A stretch of 64,000 nucleotides of DNA. Source: Hofstenia miamia (Eukaryota; Xenacoelomorpha; Acoela; Hofsteniidae). Under the pieces are notes generated by a model, which ran no database searches, had not been told where the DNA came from, and worked only from the letters and a program-made list of their open reading frames with translations. The stretch spans positions 14,209 through 78,208 of the forward strand of contig CABFPE010000354.1 in NCBI GenBank assembly GCA_900660155.1, read 5' to 3'. Position 1 is the first letter of the stretch; each line of letters starts with the position of its first letter. This document shows, piece by piece, positions 11,179 through 22,354 of this stretch. The position numbers and the translations under genes are program-made.

Positions 11179-12648
11179 TCCAAATAGCAAACCATTAATG
11201 GGCCATTGTAGTTACCATTAATGGCAGATGACCACATGGAGAATTAATGGTCCCGTGATACCTATCCGAAAATGGCCGATTGGTAAGCCAATAATGGTGC
11301 ACTAATAGGTCATTGGTAGCAAACAGTAGGTTTTTGATGCCAGATCATTATTATACATATAAACAAAACATTTTTATATTGCTAAGCAGTTTAAACATTG
11401 AAGCTTTAAATAGCACAAGCACAACAAAAGGCTGAAGCGTAAATTTGAAATCCTATCAATCATATTAAATACAATCATTTAGTTGTAATTTGAATCGAGG
11501 TTCGGATAATCGAGCGGCTACTGTACAAATCTGCCAATTTAACAAAAATTTATAATTTTAAAATTAAGCGCAATTTTGAAATAGTATTATCTTAGATCGT
11601 GAAAAATCTTTTCTGCTCAATCGCAATTTTTTTATATAATATCTAACTTCAAGGTGCCCAAATAATAATGAATAAATTATTTTGAAAAAAAAATATATAT
11701 ATGTATATATAAAAATTTTTTACAATCTAAAAATTTCAAGAAAGCTTTTTTATATTAAAAGGATCAAGGAATCAACTCAATATAGAAAGTTTTATTCGCT
11801 CATCTATTGTTGATGATTAATTTGCCACTATTTCTCCTATTGGTCCACCAATGGGTCACTGATGGGGTCAATAGTCACAAATACAGCATGTTTCCCACCA
11901 GCAGTCCACTGATGATGGTCAACATTATATTTTAAATTGCAATTCAAAATTTGATGTAATTTGGTTGAGTTAAGAGCACAGTTGCACATGTGCACAGCAG
12001 ATTATTCTAAAGATTGAATAATTTGATGAAAACGATTAAATTCAGGAGTGTACTCGAGGGGTGATCAGGGAGGGGGCACAGCCCACCTCGTTGAACTTGA
12101 TTGGGGCCCAGCCCCTTAATTATTATATTACGGTGTGGGTGTTAGATTTTATTTGTTGGGAAATTAAATTTGGTCAAAACATAACATAAAAATATAGTAG
12201 TTGAACTTAAAGACCTCAGTGTTAATTATTTAAGTACAACCCTAATTGAAATCATCATACAGTGCTCATAATAACAAGAGCTAAAATACTAGATTGTATT
12301 ATCGACTACTGAAGGGTAATTAATTTCACTTGTTATGAAAATTTTATTTGATTGGGCATAATTATGAATCATTATAATCAAAATATTTGCTCTCTAGTTA
12401 GCAGATGTATCCAGATATTCCATTAATAGACTATAAGAAACTGAAAAAACCTTTTTGAAAATTGAAATCAAGCGTTAATGCTATGTATATATTATATATA
12501 ATCATAAAAAATTTCTTTTTAAAATTGTGGAATTGTAGGATTTTTGAAATTTGTTGTTTTGTTGGTCATGGTTGGGAAATGAATGATTATTATTGGCCAT
12601 TGATACCATTAATGGTCCATTGATTATCCGACAATGCTTCTATTTGGG
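11179..12648. mobile_element. Candidate non-autonomous DNA transposon with CCAAATAG ends
   Basis: The left end reads TA-TCCAAATAGCAA and the right end, reverse-complemented, reads TA-CCCAAATAGAAGC, so short inverted ends flanked by TA bound a 1.47-kb block. Inside, variants of CCATTAATGG and CCATTGGTA recur near both ends (about 11210-11320 and 12590-12625), with related CCAATGGGTCACTGATGG motifs near 11850. Subterminal motif repetition of this kind is common in non-autonomous DNA transposons. There is no coding capacity. Around 12060-12115 it holds a GC-rich patch with GGGGGCACAGCCC that may be a nested repeat. Confidence 0.45.
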
Positions 12649-13269
12649 TAAGGGTGTAATTATTGAGAAGAGCAACACCTGCTATCAATGAGGCTGTCAT
12701 TCAAAAGGTAGTGCAAATCGCAAATTATGAATTTTGTAAAATGCTTTAAGACTGAATTAACCTCAATTTTGGATTCTTGGTAGAAAATTGAAAGCTATAT
12801 ACTACAAGTGTTAATGAATAATCGGTGAAAGTGGTTCATTAAGTCCTAGAAAATATGGATTGCTGAAAATAGGTACTCCTTAAAGTGCTCTCCTGCCTTC
12901 CGTAGAAAGATTCTTCTAAATGTTAAAAAGCATTCCTAAGACAATAAAATTTCTAAGGAAAATTTGAATTTCTACTTTGGTGCTTCTTGTAACCTAGTCG
13001 ATTAGGTTTAGCATAGAATACAGGAATTTTACAAAATTTAAAAAATCTTGAATTTTTGAATAATGAATTTTTAAATATTGCGAAATTCAGATCCTATTCC
13101 TTTCATTCTTTAATAGGACATTTTACTAGAAAAGCTGTTGCGGTGGTTATAATGTTATGCTCTTAATTGAGAAAAATACATACACAACTAAATCTTGTTT
13201 ACCGGAAAATGCAAAGTGTGCCTCCCTACAAATTGTTGCAATACAACAAAAAAGCCAAAGATCACATTT
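12649..13269. other. Intergenic A+T-rich DNA
   Basis: Nothing recognisable between the two flanking non-autonomous elements. Confidence 0.35.
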
Positions 13270-13681
13270 CAGGCCCGTAGCCACGAGGGGTCTGACGAAC
13301 CCCCTGGAAGGTTAGGCATCCCCTCCTGGACAACAGAGCTAAAAGCAAAATGAGCATGTAAAAATAGAAATTGTAAATTAAATTTGTGTAATTTTGGATC
13401 TCAATAATGTCATTCATTAAATGCATTCTAAGTCTATTTTGTTTACACTTTCAAAAAATTTTCGAGGGGCTTTGCCCCGCTTAATTTGTTCAATTACTTG
13501 ATAACTACGAGATGACCTCACCCACCGGAAAATCCCGTGTACGCTCATGCATAACAAAAATAAAAATGGTGCACAAACTTGGTAAAATTTTAAGTCAAAT
13601 TATAGAGAAAGTCGAAATTCCCATCAACCCCTCCTGAAGGCGTGCCGACTCCTCTTAGGTGTTACGGTGGCTACCGGGCTG
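13270..13681. mobile_element. hAT-type MITE with near-matching 8-bp target duplication
   Basis: The left end CAGGCCCGTAGCCAC and the reverse complement of the right end CAGCCCGGTAGCCAC match at nearly every base of a 15-bp terminal inverted repeat with the CAG start typical of hAT elements. Flanking octamers TCACATTT and TCACCTAT agree at 6 of 8 positions, as expected for an old 8-bp target duplication. The 412-bp body is non-coding and unusually GC-rich at the ends. Confidence 0.65.
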
Positions 13682-15119
13682 TCACCTATAAAATAGTTTC
13701 GAGACAAAGTAAATCTGAGTCGAACAAAATCTGCGAAGTACAGTGGCCTTAAGATCATTTTGGGGGCGTATGTGCTTTGCAAAGGAAAGTGTTGAAATAA
13801 TGGAGAGAGACTAGGAATTTGCGATGGCCTTCATCTGCCACTGTTCATTGGTAAGCAGTTCTTCTGAAGAAGAACACATTTATTTGCATGTAAAGATTGT
13901 GAAGCTAAAAGACAATGCTATAATTAAAATGTAAACCATGAATGTTTACTGTCTTTAAAGTAACAGGAAGAGTTTATTGACTAAACGTTCTTTTACAATA
14001 TCTTTAATTCAATATACTTATTTTACAAACCTTTTCGTGGAAAGAATATTATTAAACTCAGAACTCAGAGTAAGTAGATTTCTACTGCATTTTTCATGTT
14101 TAGAAAATTCCCCGACAACATCAAAGCTTATCATTTTCCCTTACAAATTGAAACTTAAAGTTTGCTCAAAATTGTTTATAAATTTTTGTAGTTTGCCAAA
14201 TTATTTGTTTAGGTTGCTTGAAAACTTTTGTGAATCAATTACCTTCTGGATTTATTCTTTTGCCTAAAACTTGAAGAAAATCAATATTTCAACAAAACGT
14301 TAATAATGATTTTTCTATTATAACTAATCAACTAAACAATTTAGGGCATATTTAATGCATTTGATAATGGTGCAATGGGTATGTAAATAGCATGCTATAA
14401 TATAATAAACTATTTACAAAATCTATTGCAAATTTTCATTGAAAATTGAAATCTTATTCTGAAGCATACAAAATACCGGCAGTCAAACCAGATATTGCAC
14501 GTATTTTTAATGTATAAAATTAGGATTAGTGTCGAAAATAATTAGAAAATATTTGTATTTAACTTAAAACTTATAAATAAATTTGAAGAATCATGTTTTG
14601 TTAGAAATAGAAATCAAAAAATTTTCGACAAAATTATTCTTATCACAAATAGGGCTTTTCTAGACCCAAACTTACAAAATTGTTATGCTAAGGCATGCCT
14701 ATAAATATTTCCAATTAGTATTTGGGATTTTGTTTCCCGATATCATTACTCAAAATCTACATTCATTCTATATTTGATGCACATTACTCTCGAATAAACC
14801 CATACTTTCTTATCAGCACATGTGAACTAAAATGATGGAACATATTTTTCAATCACTTTGCTGTTGGATTGACTAGTCCCAATTCTAAGTTATGAATCCG
14901 GTTGAAGATAACAATTTTTCCTAAATATTTCAAAATAATTCATATTTAAGTGAACTAGATATACATAGAGGTGATAAATCTTTAATTTAAAAGTCATTGA
15001 AAATAATATTATTACGAATCAAACAGTTGTTAAATATTTGATTGGTTATCTGTGTTAGTAGCAGAACAAGTATAACGATGTACGATAAAATGTTTTATTA
15101 TGCGCTAAAAGATACAGAG

Positions 15120-15121
<2 letters not shown>
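13682..15121. other. Intergenic A+T-rich DNA
   Basis: A 96-codon plus-strand frame at 13977-14267 is the only long frame. Its product is rich in Phe, Leu, Ser and Ile with no motif, domain or homology I recognise, so I do not call it a gene. No other structure seen. Confidence 0.4.

Positions 15122-15156
<35 letters not shown>
15122..15156. repeat. (TA)n microsatellite
   Basis: Uninterrupted alternating TA/AT run immediately 5' of the LINE fragment. Confidence 0.95.
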
Positions 15157-15158
<2 letters not shown>

Positions 15159-15751
15159 AGGAGTACCTTCATCACCACCTCTAATTTTAATGGAATGGAA
15201 ATTAAGCAAGTTACAAAGGCAAAGTTATTAGGTGTAAAATTAGATAAAAGTTTGAGCTTAGAATCAGAAATAACAAAAAGAATGAAAAGAAGCAGGAAAT
15301 CACTTGTACTCCTTGCATTCTTAAATAGGAAAAGATGATGTAGAACTCTTCTATAAAACAGAGATTGTAAAATGGAGTATGTTAGCTGTGGTGCAAAATT
15401 CAAAGATTATATATTATTACAAAACGTCCAGAGAATATAATCGCAAAGAGCTAAGAAAGATAAGTGCAATTATAAATGAAAATGTAAAAAAAATTTGAAA
15501 AAGCAAAAGATAATCAGCTCATTCTTTATATACTTATACTTTATATTCTTATACTCTATTTAAAAAAAAATATTCATATCCAACAAGAGCATTCAATTAA
15601 CACCACCATAAAAAACCACGATGTAGAACAGATTGCATAAAGATAACTTTTTTATAATGCATTACAACTCAATAATGCACTTCTGAATTTTTCACATTTG
15701 TAAATTACTACTGCCATGCCTTGTTGCAGTCAAATAAAACATATATCTATC

Positions 15752-15784
<33 letters not shown>
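15157..15784 (+). mobile_element. LINE 3' fragment (CR1/jockey-like reverse-transcriptase tail)
   Basis: The frame at 15157-15338 ends with NGMEIKQVTKAKLLGVKLDK followed by SLSLESEITKRMKRSRKSL, the conserved 'LGV.LD..L....' block near the end of LINE reverse transcriptases. Downstream, in other frames, come weaker matches to the C-terminal tail, and the piece ends in an ATCTATCTGTC plus TA microsatellite tail at about 15747-15782. A short-repeat tail is usual for such LINEs. It is 5'-truncated, frame-shifted and inactive. Confidence 0.75.
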
Positions 15785-15786
<2 letters not shown>

Positions 15787-16830
15787 TCTTAAACATGAAA
15801 GTCGCACATCTAACATTTTAAATGCATTCAGACATTATAATCACAATTCATGATATACCCGCTCTTAATTGTTGACACTTAAACAATTTTTTATTTGAAT
15901 TCATTGTCTAGCCTATCCACGTATGACTAACAGCAAAATCTGCTGTGATTGAAAAAATGTTACATTAAGCTACACCAAATCATGTCAGCAAGCAGGTGAT
16001 CCAAAATTCTAGTTTGAACTGTCTCAAGAAGAAATAGCGGAGCATTTAATGATCTCAAGATTTATTGATAGGTGTATTTTAGCCGCTTTTAGACTGAATG
16101 CTGAATTGGACGAGTAAAGCCGGAGAAGGGCATCTACCAAGGTCCACAGAAAGATCCAAATCCTTATTACGGAGGATGTTTGCAATTTTCCCAAAAAGAA
16201 CACCCAAAGAGTTGAGAAGAAGTTGGAGTGATGGTCAGAATTGTTCACTAGGAAGCATCCGCGGTACTTGAAGAAAATGTGGATTATTTGGGAGACACAG
16301 TATCATATCAAATCGAAATTATGCTGGGGTCGTGCAAAAATTAACAACCGTTAAAAAGACTGGTGCAATGTTGTATTTTTTGGTGAAATTCGTATACAAT
16401 TTCAATCGAGACGAGTGCAATTCACCAGGAGACCCAGTCATCAAGTGTATCGATTCAAGCAGTGATATTTAGCTACAAATATCCCTGATCGACAACACCT
16501 GTTATGGTGTTTGGAGCTATATGGAGTTCTGGCATATGATTTCTGGCAACGGTGGATAAAGCGATTGATGGAAAGCAATATATTGACATCTTGAGGGCCC
16601 ATGTACTGCCACTGCTGGACCAAGATCACTTTTCGCATCAAGACAACGTACCTTGTCATAAGTCCAAGGAAGTTATGGAATTTACGAAAAGAGAGGAGTT
16701 ATGCTTCTGCCAGACTGACCAGGGACGTCTCCGGACCCCAATTTGATTGAGAATGTATGGGATCAGTTAAAGAGAATGGTGGACAATCAGAAGATTACAG
16801 ATATAAATAATCTATGACCATAAATGAAAT
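15785..16830 (+). mobile_element. Tc1-like transposon remnant (second family)
   Basis: Translation pieces include LDQDHFSHQDNVPCHKSKEV (second catalytic Asp region, 'DN-PCHKS') and, after a frame change, NLIENVWDQLKRMVDNQKI (third catalytic Glu, 'IEN-W--LKR'). Upstream, 16020-16450 gives eroded N-terminal sequence in several frames. It differs from the CTGGCCAAAAG family at 41 and 25101. A possible left end ACAGTCTTAAACATGAAAG lies at 15784, but no matching right end was found. Confidence 0.7.
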
Positions 16831-16969
16831 AAAATTTCATTAACATTCCCGACGGGTACATTTCAAATTTGTTTAGATCGAAGTCAAAGACGGGTACAAG
16901 CCGTTGTCAAAAATAAAAGATACCCTGTTAAATGTGGAAAACTCGTGTATTTCATTTGAATTTTTCTTT

Positions 16970-17212
16970 TTACGTGTTTCAGTTATTATTGTTAATAAAA
17001 TCCAGTTATTTGTTTCATGATGTGTGCTATTCCATCGCTTCGCGTTACCGGCGGTGTCTGGACCAGAACGGACACTCAGTTTGAGAACCGGCAGTGACAA
17101 AACGATAGAATGATGTTTGTATTTTTTTACATGTTGAACATTAAACAAATAATAATAAACACCTGCCGGTTTACAATTTAAAGTGTGTATACATCTTTTT
17201 GGGACACCCTGT
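16970..17212 (-). mobile_element. Truncated mariner-type element end
   Basis: On the minus strand the segment starts CAGGGTGTCCCAAAAAGATG after a TA run, a form very common at the ends of Tc1/mariner-type elements. It continues into a moderately GC-rich region with CACCGCCGGTAACGCGAAGC. No transposase frame or partner end was found, so this is one end of a truncated or non-autonomous copy. Confidence 0.5.
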
Positions 17213-17229
17213 ATATATATATATCAAGG

Positions 17230-17642
17230 CAGTGGCGTATATATACGAATATACGATAATATTTTTTAAATAATGCATGTACGTGAATATACGATTTCCT
17301 TAAGGTGAATATCGCATATGTACGAAATCAACTAAATAAACAAAAACTTTAGCAGAAAATGTTCTTTGAGGATCAGTTCAAAAGACTGTGTGAAGTGTAA
17401 CCTAACGCAAAAGAGGACTTTGATAGACAATTGGTTTCTCTTCAACATCTGGTAAAAAACTGTAAAATATATGGGGCAAAAATGACAATTTATATTAAAA
17501 AGATTATTTCTAAATATCTATTGCAAATATACGAAATAATATACGCACAAAAATCAATGTGCGAAAACCATATACGTAGCAATATCTAAGAAATTTACGA
17601 ATATGCGATATACAAAAAAATCTGATATACGTCAATATACTG
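17230..17642. repeat. Candidate hAT-type MITE rich in ATATACG words
   Basis: The left end CAGTGGCGTATATATACG and the reverse complement of the right end CAGTATATTGACGTATATC share a CAG start and a GTATAT core. Between them GAATATACG and TATACGAA-type words recur many times near both edges. Flanking octamers do not match, so either the ends are slightly misplaced or the copy is old. No coding capacity. Confidence 0.4.
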
Positions 17643-17930
17643 ATATATACATATAACAAAATGTTTTATATATGGTCTTCTATTACTTAGTTTGTAAAAT
17701 AGACCATAACCTTAACAACAAATATTGGAGTTGTAATATATCTGAACAAAATTTCAAAATCGAACGGAACATTCTGACCAATTTATTACATCAATGTGTC
17801 TCCTTAGTAATGTCATGCTATTTACATACACAATTATACGCACTCTTACGACAATATGGTTGTTGAAAATGTTTATAGTGGCAAAATTTAATGAACAATT
17901 TTTGAGTGCTTACAAACAAGATTTTATGTA

Positions 17931-17990
17931 CACAGGAAGCATATAAAGAAAGCAAATATTTTTGCAACTCAGTCTTAAATTGTTTGAAAG
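17931..17990 (+). promoter_or_regulatory. Putative non-coding first exon of GST 1, ending in a splice donor
   Basis: A 60-nt block starting CACAGGAAGC and ending TTTGAAAG|GTAAC has an ungapped counterpart at 29967-30026 upstream of GST 2. By hand count 46 of 60 bases agree, and the last 10 and first 10 are almost identical. Weaker similarity extends about 70 bases further upstream. The shared AAAG|GTAAC fits the donor consensus. Splicing from here to the TTTAG acceptor at 19536-19537 would give a 1547-nt 5'-UTR intron. Conservation of position, length and donor in both paralogs is the evidence; no transcript was seen. Confidence 0.55.
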
Positions 17991-17995
17991 GTAAC

Positions 17996-19535
17996 TTAAA
18001 TATAATTTAACAATCAAAATAATATTACTATGAACTACTAATTGCTAATACTAATGCAGCCTTAAATGTCGAAAATAGCGTATAAACACTTGCTATTGTT
18101 GTAATACAGCACCCTATTCTAAAAAAATATAAAATTTATTTCAAATTTGACTTTAATATTCAGATTTCTTTGAAAACCTTACCGTACATTATCGAACTCA
18201 CAATTCAAATAGGGTTATTGCAATTGTAGGGAATACGAGACAGTAGTTAATATGAAACCACAAGATTCAATCGTCTACCCTGGTTTTAGAAAAAGTATTG
18301 TCATAATGCCATATATCATTCCTATTACAATTTGTGTCTACATACTATGTAAACATATGTCCTAGCCCGCCCGTGCCCGTAAAATAAAGAACAGGCATCT
18401 CGCAGCAGTTTTATGTAGCCTCCAGTATGCCCATATACATTTATATCCATCTGCATAATCGTTCAGTTAGCCGTAACAGTTAATAAATGATTGCTTAGCC
18501 GATTAAAATACATGTAAGAAGTCAATTGGAGGAATTCACAATATTTCAAATATATTCGATCACATTATTCGTTGTAATTCCTTCTGCAACGAAAATGGCA
18601 CCGTTTGTACAGAAACTTAATCAAAGTCTAACAAGAAAATCTAGTTGAATTATGATAAATTATATAAATGCGCCCACTATTCTAAAATGTAGGTAATACA
18701 AGACCATTTAGGTCTGATATATAATACTAATAACTAAAGGCTTTGGTGTGCATTAGTGTGTATCTGCATTCCTGTTTATGAAAGTTTGGCAAATGAGCTA
18801 CAATTACCTTACTCTCGAATTCCACGTCACTATAAATTAGGATACTACTAGTTGCGAATTAAAACTGTGCGATGAGAAAAATAAAAGTAAATTACTTAAA
18901 ACAAATTCTGAGAAATATGAGTGCACGGAATATCTCTTGAATCAAACTTTTCCGATGCGCCTGATCAATGCCTTTTTCTGGACACCATCGTAGCCAGAAC
19001 TCGGAGGAGCCTGTGTCTATGAAGCACCATTCCAGTGGACCCATTTTCCGATAAATGCTGAAAGAATTCAGTTTCTATTGTATTCCAGGATCAGAGCTAT
19101 GTGGGAGTGATTTTGGCGTTTAGAGGTAATATGAATGTTACTGGTTTTCTACTAATTGATAATTGTGTCCCAAGTAAAAATTAACCAAATTTTAGTCAAT
19201 TATCAATTATCAGTGAATTAATCGATTTGGCTATGTGAAGAAATTTATGAAGCGAATCATCAAATCAAATATGTAGTAATTATGATCCACAATAAACAAA
19301 ATTATATAAATAATAATTGGCACAAGTGCGAAAGTTGTTCTAAATAGTTCGAATTTACATTTCATGGTTTTCGTTTTTTATTTGAACTGATTTCATTCAA
19401 TTTGATTCACAAATTGGAGTCACATTCACCTGAATCCGTCATTAAAAAACATATGTTTAATCAACAGTGAAGCAAGGGTGCATGGATTAAGCACCAATTA
19501 TACATATTTTACTAAATGATTTCTTCGAAATGTTT
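17996..19535. other. Putative 5'-UTR intron of GST 1
   Basis: No coding frame or repeat is supported here. A moderately GC-rich patch at about 18950-19080 has no clear identity. Confidence 0.4.
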
Positions 19536-19537
19536 AG
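19536..19537 (+). promoter_or_regulatory. Putative splice acceptor one base before the GST 1 ATG
   Basis: TGTTTAG|A|ATG. The same arrangement occurs at GST 2. It fits either cis-splicing of the upstream 60-nt exon or spliced-leader trans-splicing. It also rules out the in-frame upstream ATG at 19530 as the normal start. Confidence 0.55.
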
Positions 19538-19538
19538 A

Positions 19539-21304
19539 ATGTCTGAACCAGTATTCCATTATTTTCCAATTCAAGGTCGTGGTGAAATTGTTCGCTATGT
19601 GTTGGCTGCAGGAAATATCAGCTACAAAGAGGTAAATGAAGTTGCAACGTACAAAGAAGACAGTCCATTTGGTTCATTACCATATGCTGAAATTGAGGGA
19701 AAACGTTATGGACAGTCAAACGCTATTGCAAAGTACTTTGCTAAAAAGGTTCACTTCATCATTTTATATTTTTGTTTTGTTCAGCTAACCAATTTTTTGG
19801 AATTTTGAAAACATTGAATAAACTAAGAAATGAATCAGTTTATGAGCTTGAACTTCTTCACTATAGGTTTCTTTGAAAAATTTCAAAATCACAAATATTT
19901 TTTGATTGAAAATTATTGCAATATAAACTAGTTTTTTTTGTATTTTAAGCTTTATATTGTTTTCTTGCAAGATGTATAGAAACATACAAATGGAATGGCA
20001 CGTCATATATGGAAGACTTATCAAGAACATTGACAGACAACATGTATTTTAGTATTATAATTGCTCAATAATATCATGTTTGGTATTCATTGAAATTTTA
20101 GCCAAGCTATGATAATCTTACATTTTATTTAAATTTTTATATCATAAAATTTATCTGCTTAATACAGAATTAGACAATATCAGCAACATCAAAATACATT
20201 GTAGTGACAATCCTTATTATCTAGATCATGATTACTCATATATCTGTTTAATAAATCTTATCACCCTACCCAATTTTTGACTTAAAATAGTAATCCAACT
20301 CATCTTTCAATAAGAAACCATCTAAATTTTATTCAATTCGACTAATTAAATTTTGCCAGAATTTTACATTTGTGTTATAGTAAGGATACTTGAATGAGTG
20401 TTTTAATTCGAATGAAATCATGATTTTTCTCAACTTTCTCATATTGATAAAAAATCATGTTCATTCTCTTTGCATTTCACTTAAATATTGCCTTGTATTT
20501 GTCTACTGCCTCATTTTTGTAAATCCACTTTTTGAATAAAACTCTACCACAAAATTGAAAAATTCATTTATTATTTTTCGTGCTTTCATAAATATCATTG
20601 TAATATTAATCGTGAATTTTTCCTGTATTTTCTTAAAGTACAATTTGCAAAACATTATACCTTGTTAAAATTGGAAAATACTTGCTAGAGATTTTTTTGA
20701 AAACATTGTAAATTAATCATTTTCAAAGAAAGCTTGTCACAAGAAATGTTGTTCGAAATTTCAAAGCATTGTAGCTATTTATATTGCATTTTCATGAGTG
20801 CGCTATGGCTAAAATACTTCTGTTACTGTCAAGTCATGAAAATGCTCTATTAGAAAGGGAAATTTTCCATACAATAAATAAAATGCTTAGGCTGGGTTTT
20901 TGGGAACAAATGATTTGGAAGAGTTGGAAATCGTATCATATGCGGATTTCATTATACTTGATTGCTTGGAGGCTAGCTTAGGAGAGTTTATACCCCTATT
21001 TATGAATAAAGATACAACTGAAGACCAATTCAATGAATTAAGAGCCTCAACATTGAAGAAATTCACATCCAAAATGGAAACTCTAGAAAAAGTTGCAAAG
21101 GGTGAATTTCTCCTTGGTGATAAAATGACTTATGCTGATATTGCTCTGGCCTATGCTTTTATATGGAGTGAGATATTACTCCCCAAAGATTCAAAATCAA
21201 GTTTCAGCTCAAAAATAAATGGAATTATTGACAAAGTCAATGAACAGGAAGGCATTAAGGAATACATCAGCAAAAGATCTATTCCACTAGTACCAAAGTC
21301 TTAA
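19539..21304 (+). CDS. Sigma-class glutathione S-transferase, paralog 1 (two coding exons)
   Basis: Exons 19539-19748 and 20891-21304 join in phase 0 (AAA AAG|GCT GGG) across a GT-AG intron of 1142 nt to give 207 residues, the usual GST length. The N-terminal thioredoxin-like domain (1-70) has the sigma-class catalytic Tyr8 in FHYFPIQGRGE, Arg14, the cis-Pro of SLPY at 48 and the glutathione-binding Gln59-Ser60 in YGQSNAIAKY. The helical C-terminal domain starts AGFLGTNDLEE and holds LLGDKMTYADIALAYAF, the GST N-capping region. Sigma GSTs are cytosolic enzymes that conjugate glutathione and in some animals isomerise prostaglandin H2. The start is set by a TTTAG acceptor one base before ATG and by exact correspondence with paralog 2. 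An AATAAA overlaps the stop codon. The gene looks intact. Confidence 0.93.
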
Positions 21305-21308
21305 TAAA
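21303..21308 (+). terminator. Polyadenylation signal AATAAA overlapping the GST 1 stop codon
   Basis: The string TTAATAAAAT contains the TAA stop and a canonical AATAAA sharing two bases. If used, the 3' UTR would be only about 15-30 nt long. No other AATAAA is seen before the duplicated block at 21410. Confidence 0.5.
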
Positions 21309-21409
21309 ATTTGAAATTTCACATTTTGGAAGTTGTAACAAATAATGTGTTAAAATATATTCAAAATCGTTTGTTTGTTTTGTTAGCTTGAAATGAAATA
21401 TTTGCACAT

Positions 21410-22353
21410 TATGAAGTGATTTTGTCTTTTGAATACAGCATGCACCATTCACCTATTAGGTATGAGGTTTCCAATATATAATATACTTTAAGTATTTTTA
21501 GGAAAAAATTCAGAAATTGATTTATGTATGGGGTTTTTCAGTTGATCTCACCATGGATTTCAATAATACTAGTATTATTGATACTCATGATCTAGCCAAT
21601 GTTTCAGAACCAGCTACAAGCTATGAATTAATGTTAACTTGAATGCATTTGCAAATGCTTTGCAATGAGAAACTCTCAATCAACATTTACCTCAGGGTTT
21701 GATTTTTTGCAGCAGCGCCATTTGTTAGCAACCCAAAAGCTCTGACTGCTAGGTTAAGACAAAGTTCATCATAGCCCTAGCCACAAACAACTTAAGAACT
21801 TACTACTTTGTTGATTCAATCAAACCTGACATGATTTGTAATCTTTATCCAAATTTTATCAAAAGAGTTGAAAGATGCTTCAAGGTTAATGAGACTAGTT
21901 TTTACTGTTCAAGAGCTTAGCAGTAATGCCACCCACATATTTTGGATTGCAGCAATATAATTATATGTTTGGTTTTCAGCTGTGAGCTTGAAACCTCAAA
22001 TGAAATTTGTTTAAAATTCTAAGTAAATTTTACTATTTTAAGACACATAAATAGTAGAAGACTTCTAAGAAGTGAAATCTTGTGCATGTTATGTGATGAT
22101 GGTGACACATCACCTGACTATGGCAACATTGTGTACTTAATCCCAGCAAGCACAGTAATGCGAATTTTTCAATTTGCTCAACACACCACCCCATAAATTC
22201 TGTGTACTGCCCTACAATTGCATGCTTAACTATGCTCCATATTCACCATATTATGAATTCTTTTATCTGACTTTGTCCCACAATAATTTTGCTCTAAATA
22301 CTGGCATTATTTAGTTATCTCATATCGATTTTGTAATGACTTCCATTGGACTT
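21410..22353. repeat. 944-bp direct duplication, first copy
   Basis: This stretch appears identical to 22355-23298 wherever I compared it, and both copies are exactly 944 bases. It contains no recognisable gene. A single N separates the copies. Confidence 0.9.
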
Positions 22354-22354
22354 N
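22354..22354. other. Single-base assembly gap between identical copies
   Basis: One N lies exactly at the junction of the two 944-bp copies. The first copy ends CCATTGGACTT right before it and the second begins TATGAAGTG right after. This is what results when two overlapping contigs are abutted rather than merged. Confidence 0.85.

Noticed and set aside
13977-14267. 96-codon plus-strand open frame
   Set aside because: Low-complexity hydrophobic product with no family resemblance.
15098-15403. 101-codon minus-strand frame opposite the LINE fragment
   Set aside because: It is the antisense shadow of a recognisable reverse-transcriptase tail and a TA repeat.
19530-19538. Upstream in-frame ATG of GST 1 (MFR extension) and similarly 32281 for GST 2
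   Set aside because: The extra codons span the TTTAG acceptor and differ between the paralogs, whereas the sequence from MSEPVFHYF onward is identical in both.
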